A stretch of DNA of 64,000 bases from Bin87 sp965243255. Lineage in GTDB: Bacteria; Chloroflexota; Dehalococcoidia; Lucifugimonadales; UBA3495. The stretch is from positions 2,294,001-2,358,000 of the forward strand of contig CBDEUH010000004.1 of the NCBI GenBank assembly GCA_965243255.1. The letters are read 5' to 3'. Positions 1 through 8,187 of this stretch are shown one piece after another. The notes beneath the pieces were generated by a model, which was given only the letters and a program-made list of their open reading frames with translations, was not told the origin of the DNA and ran no database searches. The position numbers were made by a program, and so were the translations under genes. Numbering within the stretch: the first letter of the stretch is position 1; each line of letters starts with the position of its first letter.

Positions 1-2
1 AT

Positions 3-2129
3 GCAGGGTTGTCCCATAGCGCATTAGACCCGGACAACGTTGTGGTGCTTATCGGCGACCCAGCCGGTCGTGCTGAGAGTTCCGACAGCAATTCCGACGG
101 GCTGGTCTGGTCCACCGGTCTTGAGGACACCAGAACCGGACATACGCACGAGGGAGATCGGCCCGGCATCATCCTCGGCGACAACCCGATGCATCTGGAT
201 ATCGAAACCACGGATGACAACGACCAGTGGGGCGTTCCAGATGCTACCTATCCCACCGAACAGGTTGGAGACCTTAAAGTGGAGGTGACCGGCCCAGGAA
301 AGGTGTCATCTTGGTACATTTCTAGCAACGCGGCTACGTCTTTCTACGGTTCCGGCACCGGTGAATCCATTTACGACTCCATTTGGTACTTGGGTTACAG
401 GTACGATATCTGGCTGGAGTTCAACAGGCTGGGAACCTACACAGTCAAGCAAACCATCAAGGCAAAGTATGACGACGACACCACGGACACCACCGATCCC
501 ACCGAGTACACAGACAGCGGAACTTACACCTTCCACGTCGGCCCGCTGGCTGAACTGGGTGTTGTTAACGGCGGTGGCAGGTGGGATGTCAGCGCCGAGA
601 GATCCGCCATCACGATAGCTGCGCTGAACAACGGCCCGGACTACGCGACGGACGCGGAGGTTACCGTCAACCTGTCTCTGCCCGACGGGGTAACCGTGGC
701 CGAGCATATCGCCAGCGATGGGACGTACACCAACGGCACGTGGGATCTGGGCGCGCTAAAGACGACAAACTACCGTCGCGGGGTCGGCGAACCCGGGGCG
801 GCGACGTTGATTTTCATCCTGGACGGCGACGACGCCGACAGCGCCACGGCCACAGCAACCATTGCCAACGTTGCTGACTACACGGTTTGCATCAGCAGCA
901 GCGGGCAAACCCTGGCGCATACCAGTCAAACTGACTGCGACGGTGACGCGGCCACCACCAACGTCTGGTACGGCGAGGTGTGCGTCAACACCGCCGACAA
1001 CGAGATTGACTCAACAATCACCGTTGAGGCGACGTGCAACGGCACAACGGATCGTGCATGGAAAGAAGACGTCTGCGCCTCAAGCGACGGGAGTATCCGA
1101 ACTGGCCGCACCGAGGCGGAATGCGGCGGTTGGTTCCAGGGCACGGTGTACGACCACCGGGATGGCAACAACTCGGCCACTATCACGGCGCAAGCAGGAA
1201 CCGGCGGGGGCGGAGATGACGCGCCGTCGCCCAGCGCCGCCAAGTCCGGGGCACCCAGCGTTACCGTGCAGTGGGAGCCGGTGGCAACGGTGAACAGAGT
1301 TGCGGTTACGCACTACCAGGTGGAGCGGTCGGCCAGCGACTGGGAGATAGTCGCGGACGACGTGGAGGGAACCGTCACGATTGACGAAGAAGGAAACACT
1401 CGGCTCAGCTGGATTGACACCACCGTCCAGCCGGGGAAGACCTATCGCTACCGGGTGCGGGCGGTGAACGGGAACGGGGTGGCCGGGCCTCCCTCCGCTC
1501 CCATCGATACCTCCGTCCCCAGCGGCGGGACTCGCACGGTGACGGTGATAGAAAGGGTGTACCTGCGGCCAGAGGGGCCCAAGGGCCTGGCTGCCACGGC
1601 CCAGGGTGAGACCGAGGTCGTCCTTGACTGGGACCCGCTCAACTCCCTGTACGACGAGCCGGTGGACTACTACGAGGTGGAGGCTTCTGAGAACGGCAAG
1701 TACTGGCAGACGCTGGCGCCCAGCCTCACCGAGACCGCCTACACTCACCGGGGCTTGGAGGCCGGCGAAACCCATTACTACCGGGTGTATGCCCACAGCG
1801 AGGAGGGCCGCAGCCTGGCCTCGGCGGTGACCTGCGGCTCCGCCGGAGACGCCCTGGGCAAGCCTTGCATCCTGGACGTGGACGTGGACAGCGCGGCGGT
1901 CACACTCAGTTGGGTCAACGCCCAAGGAGCCGACGGGCACCATGCGATTCTGATGAACGCCTCTGACTACTCCTTCCACGGTGACACCACAGAACTCCCG
2001 GCCGAAACGACTTCCCACACGTTCCGGGACGTCCCGGCCGGCCAATACTTGGCCTTGGTGGTGGCCTACAGCGGCAGTCTGGAGGGCTACGACTACCGCT
2101 ATGAGTGGGAGTTGATCACGGTGGAATGA
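3..2129 (+). CDS. Large surface protein with fibronectin type III domains, 5' end outside window
   Basis: The frame is open from the window edge, so the first TTG at position 9 is probably not the true start. From the visible residues, a DUF11/CARDB-like stretch lies near residues 180-290 (alternating hydrophobic strands around NNGPDYATDAEVTVNL). It is followed by three FN3-like modules near 415-505, 520-605 and 618-706 with the usual W, Y-x-V and Y-R-V positions. Cysteines are scattered through 290-390. No transmembrane segment is visible in this part. I infer an exported adhesion or cell-surface protein. The signal peptide and anchor, if any, lie upstream. The ligand is unknown. Confidence 0.75.
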   Translation, partial: AGLSHSALDPDNVVVLIGDPAGRAESSDSNSDGLVWSTGLEDTRTGHTHEGDRPGIILGDNPMHLDIETTDDNDQWGVPDATYPTEQVGDLKVEVTGPGKVSSWYISSNAATSFYGSGTGESIYDSIWYLGYRYDIWLEFNRLGTYTVKQTIKAKYDDDTTDTTDPTEYTDSGTYTFHVGPLAELGVVNGGGRWDVSAERSAITIAALNNGPDYATDAEVTVNLSLPDGVTVAEHIASDGTYTNGTWDLGALKTTNYRRGVGEPGAATLIFILDGDDADSATATATIANVADYTVCISSSGQTLAHTSQTDCDGDAATTNVWYGEVCVNTADNEIDSTITVEATCNGTTDRAWKEDVCASSDGSIRTGRTEAECGGWFQGTVYDHRDGNNSATITAQAGTGGGGDDAPSPSAAKSGAPSVTVQWEPVATVNRVAVTHYQVERSASDWEIVADDVEGTVTIDEEGNTRLSWIDTTVQPGKTYRYRVRAVNGNGVAGPPSAPIDTSVPSGGTRTVTVIERVYLRPEGPKGLAATAQGETEVVLDWDPLNSLYDEPVDYYEVEASENGKYWQTLAPSLTETAYTHRGLEAGETHYYRVYAHSEEGRSLASAVTCGSAGDALGKPCILDVDVDSAAVTLSWVNAQGADGHHAILMNASDYSFHGDTTELPAETTSHTFRDVPAGQYLALVVAYSGSLEGYDYRYEWELITVE

Positions 2130-2147
2130 GGCTACGTCCCGCAGGCG

Positions 2148-2430
2148 GACGGGTTTCAGCTGTGCTGCAACCGCGGCCTGGTGCGTCCACACATCCTTCA
2201 CTCGCTTCGTCAAGGGTAGGGTGAAGACGACACGAATGTCATTGCCGACGGGAGCAATCCGCCGCGCGGGGTGCGCTGCGAACAGCCGCGCAAGCGACGA
2301 GCCAACACCAGAACGGCGAGCTGGCGTACGCGGAGCCCGCAGCGCTCCATCAACTTCACCCGGCCAATCACGGAGCTGAAGGCCGGGTTCACTGGATGTA
2401 CCTTGACACCCTGCCGATGGCCGCGAGAGA
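2148..2430 (-). pseudogene. 3' relic of a zinc-finger-less TnpB-like gene (downstream part)
   Basis: Reverse-strand translation gives CFLSRGHRQG, NPAFSSVIGRVK and then, after a frame change, APVGNDIRVVFTLPLTKR. These match the intact homologue at 17517-18974 (FLSRGYRQG, NPAFSSVIGRVK, APVGNGVQVAFTVPVRKR). The homology stops near 2148, next to the FN3 gene. The upstream continuation lies at 4437-4500, separated by an 8-bp-duplicating insertion sequence. The piece contains a frameshift and no start, so it is a dead fragment. Confidence 0.75.
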
Positions 2431-2438
2431 GGAAGCAC
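2431..2438. repeat. Target-site duplication, left copy (GGAAGCAC)
   Basis: Identical to 4437-4444. The two octamers bracket the inverted ends of the IS6-like element. Removing the element plus one copy restores the TnpB-like reading frame (KACF joined to FLSRG), which supports a single clean insertion. Confidence 0.85.
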
Positions 2439-2725
2439 GGTTCCGTTGCATTGTAGATGATGGTATTACAGCAGCCGCCAGAGTCAAGCGGTAGGAGCCC
2501 AGGCTACACCCCAGGGCCGTTCGATTATTCCAGTGCGAGGCGGCAGCTTTACAGGGACGTTCCCTGACCAGCCGTCCGCTGGTCCTTCGACAGGCTAAGG
2601 ATGAACCGACTGCGGCGAATACCCGCGAATAATCGAAAGGCGCTGCCGAGATGAGTCAGAAATATCCTGTCCATCGTGCGTATCCATGTACAATAAAATC
2701 GAACCGATTGAGGAGCACATCTCAA

Positions 2726-3208
2726 ATGACGCCCGAAGTGCGCAAGAGCAAGATCGAGTCCTATGGCAGCGCCTACGCCCAACTGACCGAAGCGTTGAGC
2801 AAGTTCCCCAGAGAGATGTGGCAGTTTCGCGACGAGCACGGCTGCTGGAGCATCCACGAGCACATCATCCACATCACCGACAGCGAGGCGAACAGCTACA
2901 TCCGGTGCCGCCGGCTCATCGCCGAGCCGGGCCGGACCCTCATGGACTATGACGAGAACAAGTGGGCTGCGGCGCTGGACTACCACGAGCAAGATATTGA
3001 CGACACGCTGAGCCTGTTCAAATGGCTGCGCTGGAAGTCCCACGTGCTAATCAAGACGCTGCCGGAATCGGCTTGGTCCAACACCGCCTACCACCCCGAG
3101 AACGGCGACACGACGCTGGACGACTGGCTGGACACCTACGAAGCGCACGTCCGCGAGCACGTCGAATATATGGAACAGAACGTGGAGGCGTGGCGGGCGC
3201 AGTATTAA
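2726..3208 (+). CDS. DinB/YfiT-like family protein, cargo of the IS6-like element
   Basis: 160 residues from ATG 2726, which has GAGGAG 10 bases upstream. The longer reading from 2651 adds a basic stretch that looks non-coding. The protein has the four-helix DinB pattern: WSIHEHIIHITDSE near residues 45-60 and HVREHVEYM near 142-150 supply the histidines that usually bind a divalent metal in this superfamily. Family members include thiol-dependent S-transferases and many uncharacterised proteins, so the substrate is unknown. The gene sits inside an insertion sequence between the left end and the transposase and looks intact while the transposase is broken. Confidence 0.75.
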   Translation: MTPEVRKSKIESYGSAYAQLTEALSKFPREMWQFRDEHGCWSIHEHIIHITDSEANSYIRCRRLIAEPGRTLMDYDENKWAAALDYHEQDIDDTLSLFKWLRWKSHVLIKTLPESAWSNTAYHPENGDTTLDDWLDTYEAHVREHVEYMEQNVEAWRAQY

Positions 3209-3259
3209 CCCTGGGCAAGCGTCCCGACGATGGGCTGGATTTGCGGTTGGTGGCCATCG

Positions 3260-4202
3260 CCTTCCCGCCGAAACCGTCGGGGGCGCCATTCACCTGAATT
3301 ACGGCGGCGCGTCTTACAGCAACGCCGGCGACGCGCTGGAGCGGGTTCACGACATCAACGAACCCCGCAAGGCGACCGTCTATCGGTGGACGAAGGAGTA
3401 CACCACCGTTGCCAAAGACATCTTGGCCGACTACGCCGCCCACACGCCCGGCAAGTGGGTTGCCGACGAGATTCAGATCAACGTGGGCGGGGCAAAGTAT
3501 AGGCTCTGGAACATCATGGATGCAGGCACACGGTACGCGCTGGCCGTGCATCTGTCGCCCAACTGCGACACCAGGGCGGCGATTGCCGTGATGCGCAAGG
3601 CGATGGCGGCGGCGGACACTCCGCCCAAGAGCATCACCAGCGACTAGTTGGGCAGTTACGCCGCTGCTATCAAGCAGGTGTTCCCCGACGCCGAGCATAT
3701 CCAGTCCGAGGGGCTGCGGGCGCGGCTGAACAACAACCTGTCGGAGCGATTGCAGAGCACAATACGCGAGCGTGACAAGACGCTCCGCGCACTGGAAACT
3801 ATGGAGTCTGGGCAGGACTACTTTGACGGTCGGGCCATCGACTGCAATATGTTCCGCGACCACGAAGGAATCAGAGGGCGGACGCCGGCGGAGATGACGG
3901 GCGTCAATCCCCCGTTCACCGAGTGGGCTGACGTGGTGGGCGTGGCGGCGACGGGAATGGAGCGTAAGGCATCGAACCCGGTGCGGACGCTGGCCGATGT
4001 TGCAGACAGAGCCGACCGCCACAGCAAGGACACCGCTCCGCCCACGACTCACTTTGTGACGGACCCGACGCTACGCCGGAGGCCAAAGGGTGAAACTGAG
4101 TCGGACGGTCCCGACGAATACCCTTTATCTCGGCCGGGTCGATTACCGCCCCGTCGCAACAAGGTAAGGACGGAGTGGAACTTGTGGATGCAGGCTTCGT
4201 GA
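3260..4202 (+). pseudogene. IS6/IS240-like DDE transposase, interrupted by an amber codon
   Basis: The reading frame runs AIHLNYGGASY, then WVADEIQINVGG (first Asp-Glu region), ITSD at 3633-3644, a TAG at 3645-3647, then LGSYAAAIK and NNLSERLQSTIRERDK, whose Glu completes a DDE set. The stop most likely replaced CAG, since these transposases often read D-Q/K-x-x-S-Y there. The N-terminal DNA-binding part overlaps the end of the DinB gene and is not clearly intact. The tail after about residue 270 is low-complexity and basic. The spacing of D, D and E and the 8-bp target duplication agree with the IS6 group. Confidence 0.7.
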
Positions 4203-4436
4203 AACAGCGATTGAGCGCAACGCTCCGTGATGTGCAACTGCCGCCCAAGAAGAAGGCGGCGATATTGGCAAGCGTGAACCTGCCAGGGCCGAAAAAGGGA
4301 CAGTCGCCCGATGTCGGGAAGATGTCCAAGCCATCCACACGGCGACGTAAAAGCGGCGACGGCAACCAGCCAGCCGCGTCAAAGCCCGTTTTGGTATTGG
4401 GCCGTTTACAGCCACCATCTACAACGCAACGGAACC
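4203..4436. other. Right flank of the IS6-like element, no supported gene
   Basis: A 96-codon plus-strand frame crosses this stretch, but it is lysine/proline-rich, has no recognisable domain and ends in the inverted repeat. I see only the element terminus (4412-4436). Confidence 0.5.
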
Positions 4437-4500
4437 GGAAGCACGCTTTGACTTCGCCGTAGCTGAAAGATGACAGCATCCGGCGGTACTTTGGGCGCCA
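4437..4500 (-). pseudogene. Relic of a TnpB-like gene (upstream part)
   Basis: Reverse-strand translation KYRRMLSSFSYGEVKACF matches KYNRMLSSFSYGKIKAYF of the full copy at 17517-18974 and is followed directly by the insertion sequence. Homology is lost upstream of about 4500, so the 5' two thirds of the gene are gone. With 2148-2430 it is the third copy of this gene family in the window. Confidence 0.7.
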
Positions 4501-4513
4501 CCCCTAGGCTGGG

Positions 4514-6340
4514 CTACCGGGGATGCGGAGCGGTGTAGGCTTTCACTCCGTCGGGAAAAGAGCCGAAGTACAATACTCCCTCATGCACCGTGTAATTGCT
4601 CAGGCCCCAAAAGTAACTCTTTTCATATTCACCGATGAGCCAGCCGTCCGCTGCATCCACCGCGGCCAGGACGCCCAAGTCCGACTCCACGTACACGACG
4701 CCGTCGGCAACGGTCAGCGCCTGCAGCCCCGTGCCCTCAAGGGTTATGGTCCACAGTTCCCCGCCGTCGGCGGTGTCCACAGCGAAGATCTGTCCCGCCT
4801 CGGTGGCGGCAAAGACGGCGCCACCGGCAACCACCGGCGCGGCGTTGATGGGACCGTCGGCCTGGTATGTCCAGAGCAGCGCTCCCGTGGTGGCGTCCAG
4901 GGCGTGGAGGTAATTGTCCGGAGCGAGATAGTACACGCCGTTGACCACCAGGGCGGGGAAATCCCGGGCCGGGTACCTTTCCGTTCCGTAACTCCAAATG
5001 ACCGCCCCGGTCATCTCATCCAGGGCGTACGCCTCGTTGACCACGGTGAGGAACACTACGCCTTCGCGCACCGTGGGGGCTGACTCAACGTAGCTGCCCA
5101 CGGCGGCGGTCCAGGCGACTTCGCCGGTGGCAGCGTCCAAAGCATGAAAGACGCCGTACTCCGCACCTGGCACGTACACCATGTCGCCCGCCACGGTGGG
5201 AGCAGACTCTGAGTCGAAAGCGTGGGGAACCTGAGCGGTCCAGAGGAGCTCACCCGAAGACGCGTCCAGCGCAGACGCCCTGGTCTCGCCGTTGACCAGG
5301 GTGCTAGCGTAGAGCCGGCCATCGCTGACCGCCAGCGTGTTGCGGACCCTGGCGCCACTGTCGTAGCTCCAGAGCATGGTCCCGGTGGCGGCGTCCAAGG
5401 CATAAATGTAGGCGTCGTCGGAACCGACGTACATCACTCCGTCAGCCACCGTGGGTGTGGCGTTGACCGCGTCGCCGGACGCAAAGCTCCACAATTCGCT
5501 GCCGGTGGCGGCGTCCAGGGCATATACTCGGTGGTCGTCAGAGCCGACGTACACCACTCCACCAGCTACCGCAGGCGCTGCGTTCACCCATCCTCCGGTG
5601 GCGAAGCTCCACAACGCGGCGTCATCTCGTACCGGAGACCCGGCGGAGTCGCCGGCGGCCGTCTCGGCGACGCAGGCGGCCAGACCTAGGAAAAAGCCGA
5701 ATAGTACCTCGGCTTGCGTCGGCGTAGGGTCGGGCCCCAAGCCGGTCAGCAGGGCCACCGCGTCGGCGTCGGCCAGCAGGTGCCGGATGCAAGCATGATT
5801 CTCCTCGGCCAACTCTGCATGCGGGATCATACGCGTGACGAAAAGTCCATAGAAGAGAGCGGCGGCGGTCTCCTGACCAAGGCAGCCGAGCAGGGCGCGC
5901 TCCCGCTCCTGGGCTTGGTCCCCAGGGAAGACCGGACCCTCTAGGACCAGGGCCAGCTGACTTTCGCCCAGTTCGCCCTTGATGCAGGTTTGTTCCGGCT
6001 CGGTGAAGGCCGGGTATAGGTCGCCCCAACGGGCATTCGGGTCCAGGTCGGAAAGATCTCCAGCCAGGACCCCGGCCGGCGCTGTGCCGGCAGCCACCGG
6101 GACGGCCGGTGCCTCAGTGGGCTTGGGCACGGCCTCAGCCGTGGGCGCCGAGGCCTCGCGAGTGGCCTCTATACTTGCCGCCATGGCATCGATGGTGGCC
6201 TGAAGTTCCGGTTCGGACCACGGTTCGGCCCCCTGTGAGTCGCCGTCGAACAGTCCACAGCCCAGGGTGAACCAACACAGGCCTGCGATGGCTATGGCCA
6301 TCGTGAACCCTGCGGCGCGGGAACGAGTTGTTCGGGTCAT
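4514..6340 (-). CDS. PQQ-type beta-propeller lipoprotein
   Basis: 608 residues. A basic, hydrophobic N-terminus ends in LGC at residues 26-28, a likely lipoprotein signal, followed by a low-complexity A/P/E linker and a helical cysteine-containing domain (about 95-235). From about 245 there are eight repeats of the PQQ/BamB type, each with a VYALDAATG-E-LWSF or similar strand set, forming one eight-bladed propeller. Such proteins act as periplasmic or cell-surface scaffolds, as PQQ dehydrogenases or as BamB-like assembly factors. No catalytic residues are evident and no partner gene is adjacent, so a scaffold or binding role is the safer inference. Confidence 0.8.
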   Translation of the reverse strand: MTRTTRSRAAGFTMAIAIAGLCWFTLGCGLFDGDSQGAEPWSEPELQATIDAMAASIEATREASAPTAEAVPKPTEAPAVPVAAGTAPAGVLAGDLSDLDPNARWGDLYPAFTEPEQTCIKGELGESQLALVLEGPVFPGDQAQERERALLGCLGQETAAALFYGLFVTRMIPHAELAEENHACIRHLLADADAVALLTGLGPDPTPTQAEVLFGFFLGLAACVAETAAGDSAGSPVRDDAALWSFATGGWVNAAPAVAGGVVYVGSDDHRVYALDAATGSELWSFASGDAVNATPTVADGVMYVGSDDAYIYALDAATGTMLWSYDSGARVRNTLAVSDGRLYASTLVNGETRASALDASSGELLWTAQVPHAFDSESAPTVAGDMVYVPGAEYGVFHALDAATGEVAWTAAVGSYVESAPTVREGVVFLTVVNEAYALDEMTGAVIWSYGTERYPARDFPALVVNGVYYLAPDNYLHALDATTGALLWTYQADGPINAAPVVAGGAVFAATEAGQIFAVDTADGGELWTITLEGTGLQALTVADGVVYVESDLGVLAAVDAADGWLIGEYEKSYFWGLSNYTVHEGVLYFGSFPDGVKAYTAPHPR

Positions 6341-6533
6341 ATCTATCCTCGACTGTTATGCCTTTCGCTGTCGACGCTTGGTACGGATATAGCCGCGGGC
6401 TAGCGCACTACGATACAAGGTGTCGCCCATGGCACGCCCAACTGCATTTGCCGCCTGTACTTTGTGACTGCAACCGCCTATTATGCTAGCATCCATCAGG
6501 AAAACCGACTACGACAACCGAAGGGGATTGGCA

Positions 6534-7382
6534 ATGGCGATTCTGGGTAAGATTGGCACGACAATACGAGACGCTTTGACCGGCACGCTGGAAGGCACGG
6601 GCCGTGTCGGCAACGTGGCCATCGACACAATCCGGGACACCACCGCGAACTCCCTGCGCAGCGCTCGCACCGTCGGCGGCGAGTTGGGTAACCTGGCCCA
6701 GGACGCCATCGTCGGTACCCTGCAGGCCGTCGGCAACGTTGGCGGTGCGGGCGGCTCCGTGGTACGGGATTCCATCATCGGCGTCATCCAGGGCGTGGGT
6801 ATGGTGGGCACCGCAACCACCACCATGCTCCACGACGTTGTCGTGGGCGCAATCCGCGGCTCCAGCGACGCCGGCGCCGAACTCGGTACGGCGACCCAGC
6901 AGGCCGTCGAAGGCGCGCTGCGCGGCGGAGCCTCCGTCGGACTGGCCGCCGAGGAATCCATCGTCCAGGTAACCCGCGGCACCATCGACGGCACTCGCGA
7001 AGTCGGCGGCGCCCTCACCGATGCCGCCCGCGGCACCGTGGCCGGCGTCGTTACCGCCGTGGCCGGAACCGCCGGCGACGTTACGGCGGCGACTACGGCG
7101 ACCACGCGGCAATTGGTGAGCAGCGCGGCCCAGACTGGCGAAGACGTGGCCCAGGTCGCCGTCTCGGCGGTCAACGGCGCCATTGACGCCGCCCGCACCA
7201 CGGGCCAGAACGTGGAAGAAACCGCCGCCGCCGCTGCCACCGGGGCCATTGACGCCGCCTATGACGTCAGCGACGCCGCCGGCGACGCCGTGCGCGATGC
7301 CGTCACGGGCACCGTCAGCGGCGTCCGCGTAGTCGTGGATTCCGTCAACGTTGACGATAACCCCGGCAGCAGCCGTTCGTAA
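6534..7382 (+). CDS. Gly/Ala/Val-rich repeat protein of unknown function
   Basis: The start is ATG 6534, with AAGGGG at 6521; the in-frame ATG at 6483 lacks this. The 282-residue protein is built of degenerate repeats of roughly 20-25 residues that combine an amphipathic helix with a glycine turn (for example DTIRDTTANSLRSARTVGGE, then DAIVGTLQAVGNVGG, then DSIIGVIQGVGMVG). It is almost free of Cys, Trp and aromatic residues and has no signal peptide. The pattern recalls amphipathic-helix proteins that coat membranes or protect against desiccation (LEA-like, phasin-like), but I recognise no family. It stands alone between a divergent lipoprotein gene and a toxin-antitoxin relic. Confidence 0.65.
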   Translation: MAILGKIGTTIRDALTGTLEGTGRVGNVAIDTIRDTTANSLRSARTVGGELGNLAQDAIVGTLQAVGNVGGAGGSVVRDSIIGVIQGVGMVGTATTTMLHDVVVGAIRGSSDAGAELGTATQQAVEGALRGGASVGLAAEESIVQVTRGTIDGTREVGGALTDAARGTVAGVVTAVAGTAGDVTAATTATTRQLVSSAAQTGEDVAQVAVSAVNGAIDAARTTGQNVEETAAAAATGAIDAAYDVSDAAGDAVRDAVTGTVSGVRVVVDSVNVDDNPGSSRS

Positions 7383-8031
7383 GAGCTCGGCCTGCGCGCC
7401 TACTTGCGCCAGCGCAGCCGCGCTCCTACCTCGGTAAGACCGGCTCGGCGGTAGAACTGGATCTGCCGATCACCCTGATACGGCGTGCCCTACTCAACGG
7501 TGCTGCATCCGTTAGCCGCCGCGTGTTCCAGGGCAAAGCACAGTATTTCCATACCCACAAGGTCCTCCTCCACCGGGGTATGCGCGAACAGGGCGTTGGC
7601 AAGGCGGAGTTGGGCCGGCGGTTGGGATGGCACTTGCCCGGTGGACCGGGTGCTGGGCGTCCAACACCGCTCCGGCTTGGAGCAAATGGACACGGCCCTG
7701 GGAGCCATTGGACAGCGGTTGCACGTCACCATGACGAGCACGGGCGGAGTTGCGGTTGGAAAGGACGCTGCCAGGGCGAATTGACGGCAGCGGCAATTTC
7801 CAGGAGACGAAGAAGAACGCGCATTGCCTCGCGAGCTGCTCTCCCCACAGCAACTGAGTGGGTTTGAACGTCCTGAGGCTTTGGTTGGCTGACCAGAGGT
7901 GGACAGCAGATTGCTGCTGCGACTCTTCGAAACAGGCGACGTGAGAGAAGAAGGTTGGATAGAGGTTCAATCTGGAATCTATCGCTACGCTGGCCTTGCA
8001 CTAAAGGTGCTGATTGTGTGTGGGCTTTGCA
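7383..8031. other. Decayed accessory DNA with an antitoxin relic, no intact gene
   Basis: Contains the HicB-like relic described separately, then a plus-strand stretch (about 7905-8000) that reads RLFETGDVREEGW in one frame without a start or recognised family, then the edge of an inverted repeat shared with 11155-11222. Short frames here are mutually frameshifted. Confidence 0.5.
7556..7735 (+). pseudogene. HicB-like antitoxin relic (helix-turn-helix part)
   Basis: One frame reads REQGVGKAELGRRLGWHLP and the next frame continues DRVLGVQHRSGLEQMDTALG, then AIGQRLHV. Joined, these give the C-terminal XRE-type helix-turn-helix typical of HicB antitoxins, where an R-R-L-G-W-H-x-P-Q-V-D-R core is common. 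The two halves are out of frame near 7645. No hicA-like toxin or intact N-terminal RNase-H-like fold is visible, so this is a remnant of a type II system. Confidence 0.5.
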
Positions 8032-8062
8032 TCAGACGGTGGTTTTGATGCAAAAGTCGATT
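7985..8062 (+). repeat. Imperfect inverted repeat bracketing the IscB locus, left copy
   Basis: GGCCTTGCACTAAAGGTG at its start and TTGATGCAAAAGTCG at its end reappear in inverse orientation at 11155-11222 (GGCCTTGCACCAAAAGTG and TTGATGCAAAAGTCG on the minus strand). The right copy lies just before an ISNCY-type transposase relic, so these are probably ends of that transposon family. The left copy overlaps the last codons of the iscB 3' fragment. Confidence 0.55.
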
Positions 8063-8187
8063 GGGTTGTCGACGAGCGAGTGCCGGTACCCGTGGTTGCG
8101 GGCCAGCAGCGTTGCCCGTTCCACCTTCACGCTCTTGCCGCCGGCGACCATGACCCGCGTGTTGCCGTTGACGAGGCTGGCGTGCCG
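8032..8187 (-). pseudogene. iscB: 3' fragment of iscB, separated by the TnpB element
   Basis: Reverse-strand translation from 8187 reads RHASLVNGNTRVMVAGGKS and then ERATLLARNHGYRHS before a stop at 8032-8034. A basic beta-rich end finishing in a LLARN-x-GYR type motif is what I expect at the C-terminus of some IscB proteins. Joined to the upstream coding part at 9591 it is exactly in frame (GLCQG then RHASL). The last dozen residues run into the inverted repeat at 7985-8062. Without this fragment the upstream IscB lacks its C-terminal TAM-interacting portion. Confidence 0.65.

Larger units (their letters stand above)
2439..4436. mobile_element. IS6-like insertion sequence carrying a DinB-family gene
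   Basis: The left end reads GGTTCCGTTGCATTGTAGAT and the right end is its near-perfect inverse complement (4412-4436). Both ends are flanked by the identical octamer GGAAGCAC (2431-2438 and 4437-4444), an 8-bp target-site duplication. IS6-family ends typically begin GGTTCTGTTGCA and the family duplicates 8 bp. The interior holds a DinB-like gene (2726-3208) and a DDE transposase relic (about 3260-4202). At 1,998 bp it is more than twice a usual IS6 element because of the extra gene. It is inserted in a TnpB-like gene that reads across the two flanks. Confidence 0.85.

Noticed and set aside
1080..2438. A 452-residue minus-strand gene opposite the FN3 gene
   Set aside because: It is the antisense of a GC-rich coding region joined to a transposon relic; only its first third has homology, to the TnpB-like family.
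3645..3647. Amber codon reassigned to an amino acid
   Set aside because: Several intact genes in the window end in TAG and the affected transposases have other damage; decay is simpler.
7490..7970. Minus-strand genes opposite the HicB-like relic
   Set aside because: The plus-strand frames carry the antitoxin helix-turn-helix pattern, and the minus-strand frames have no family similarity.
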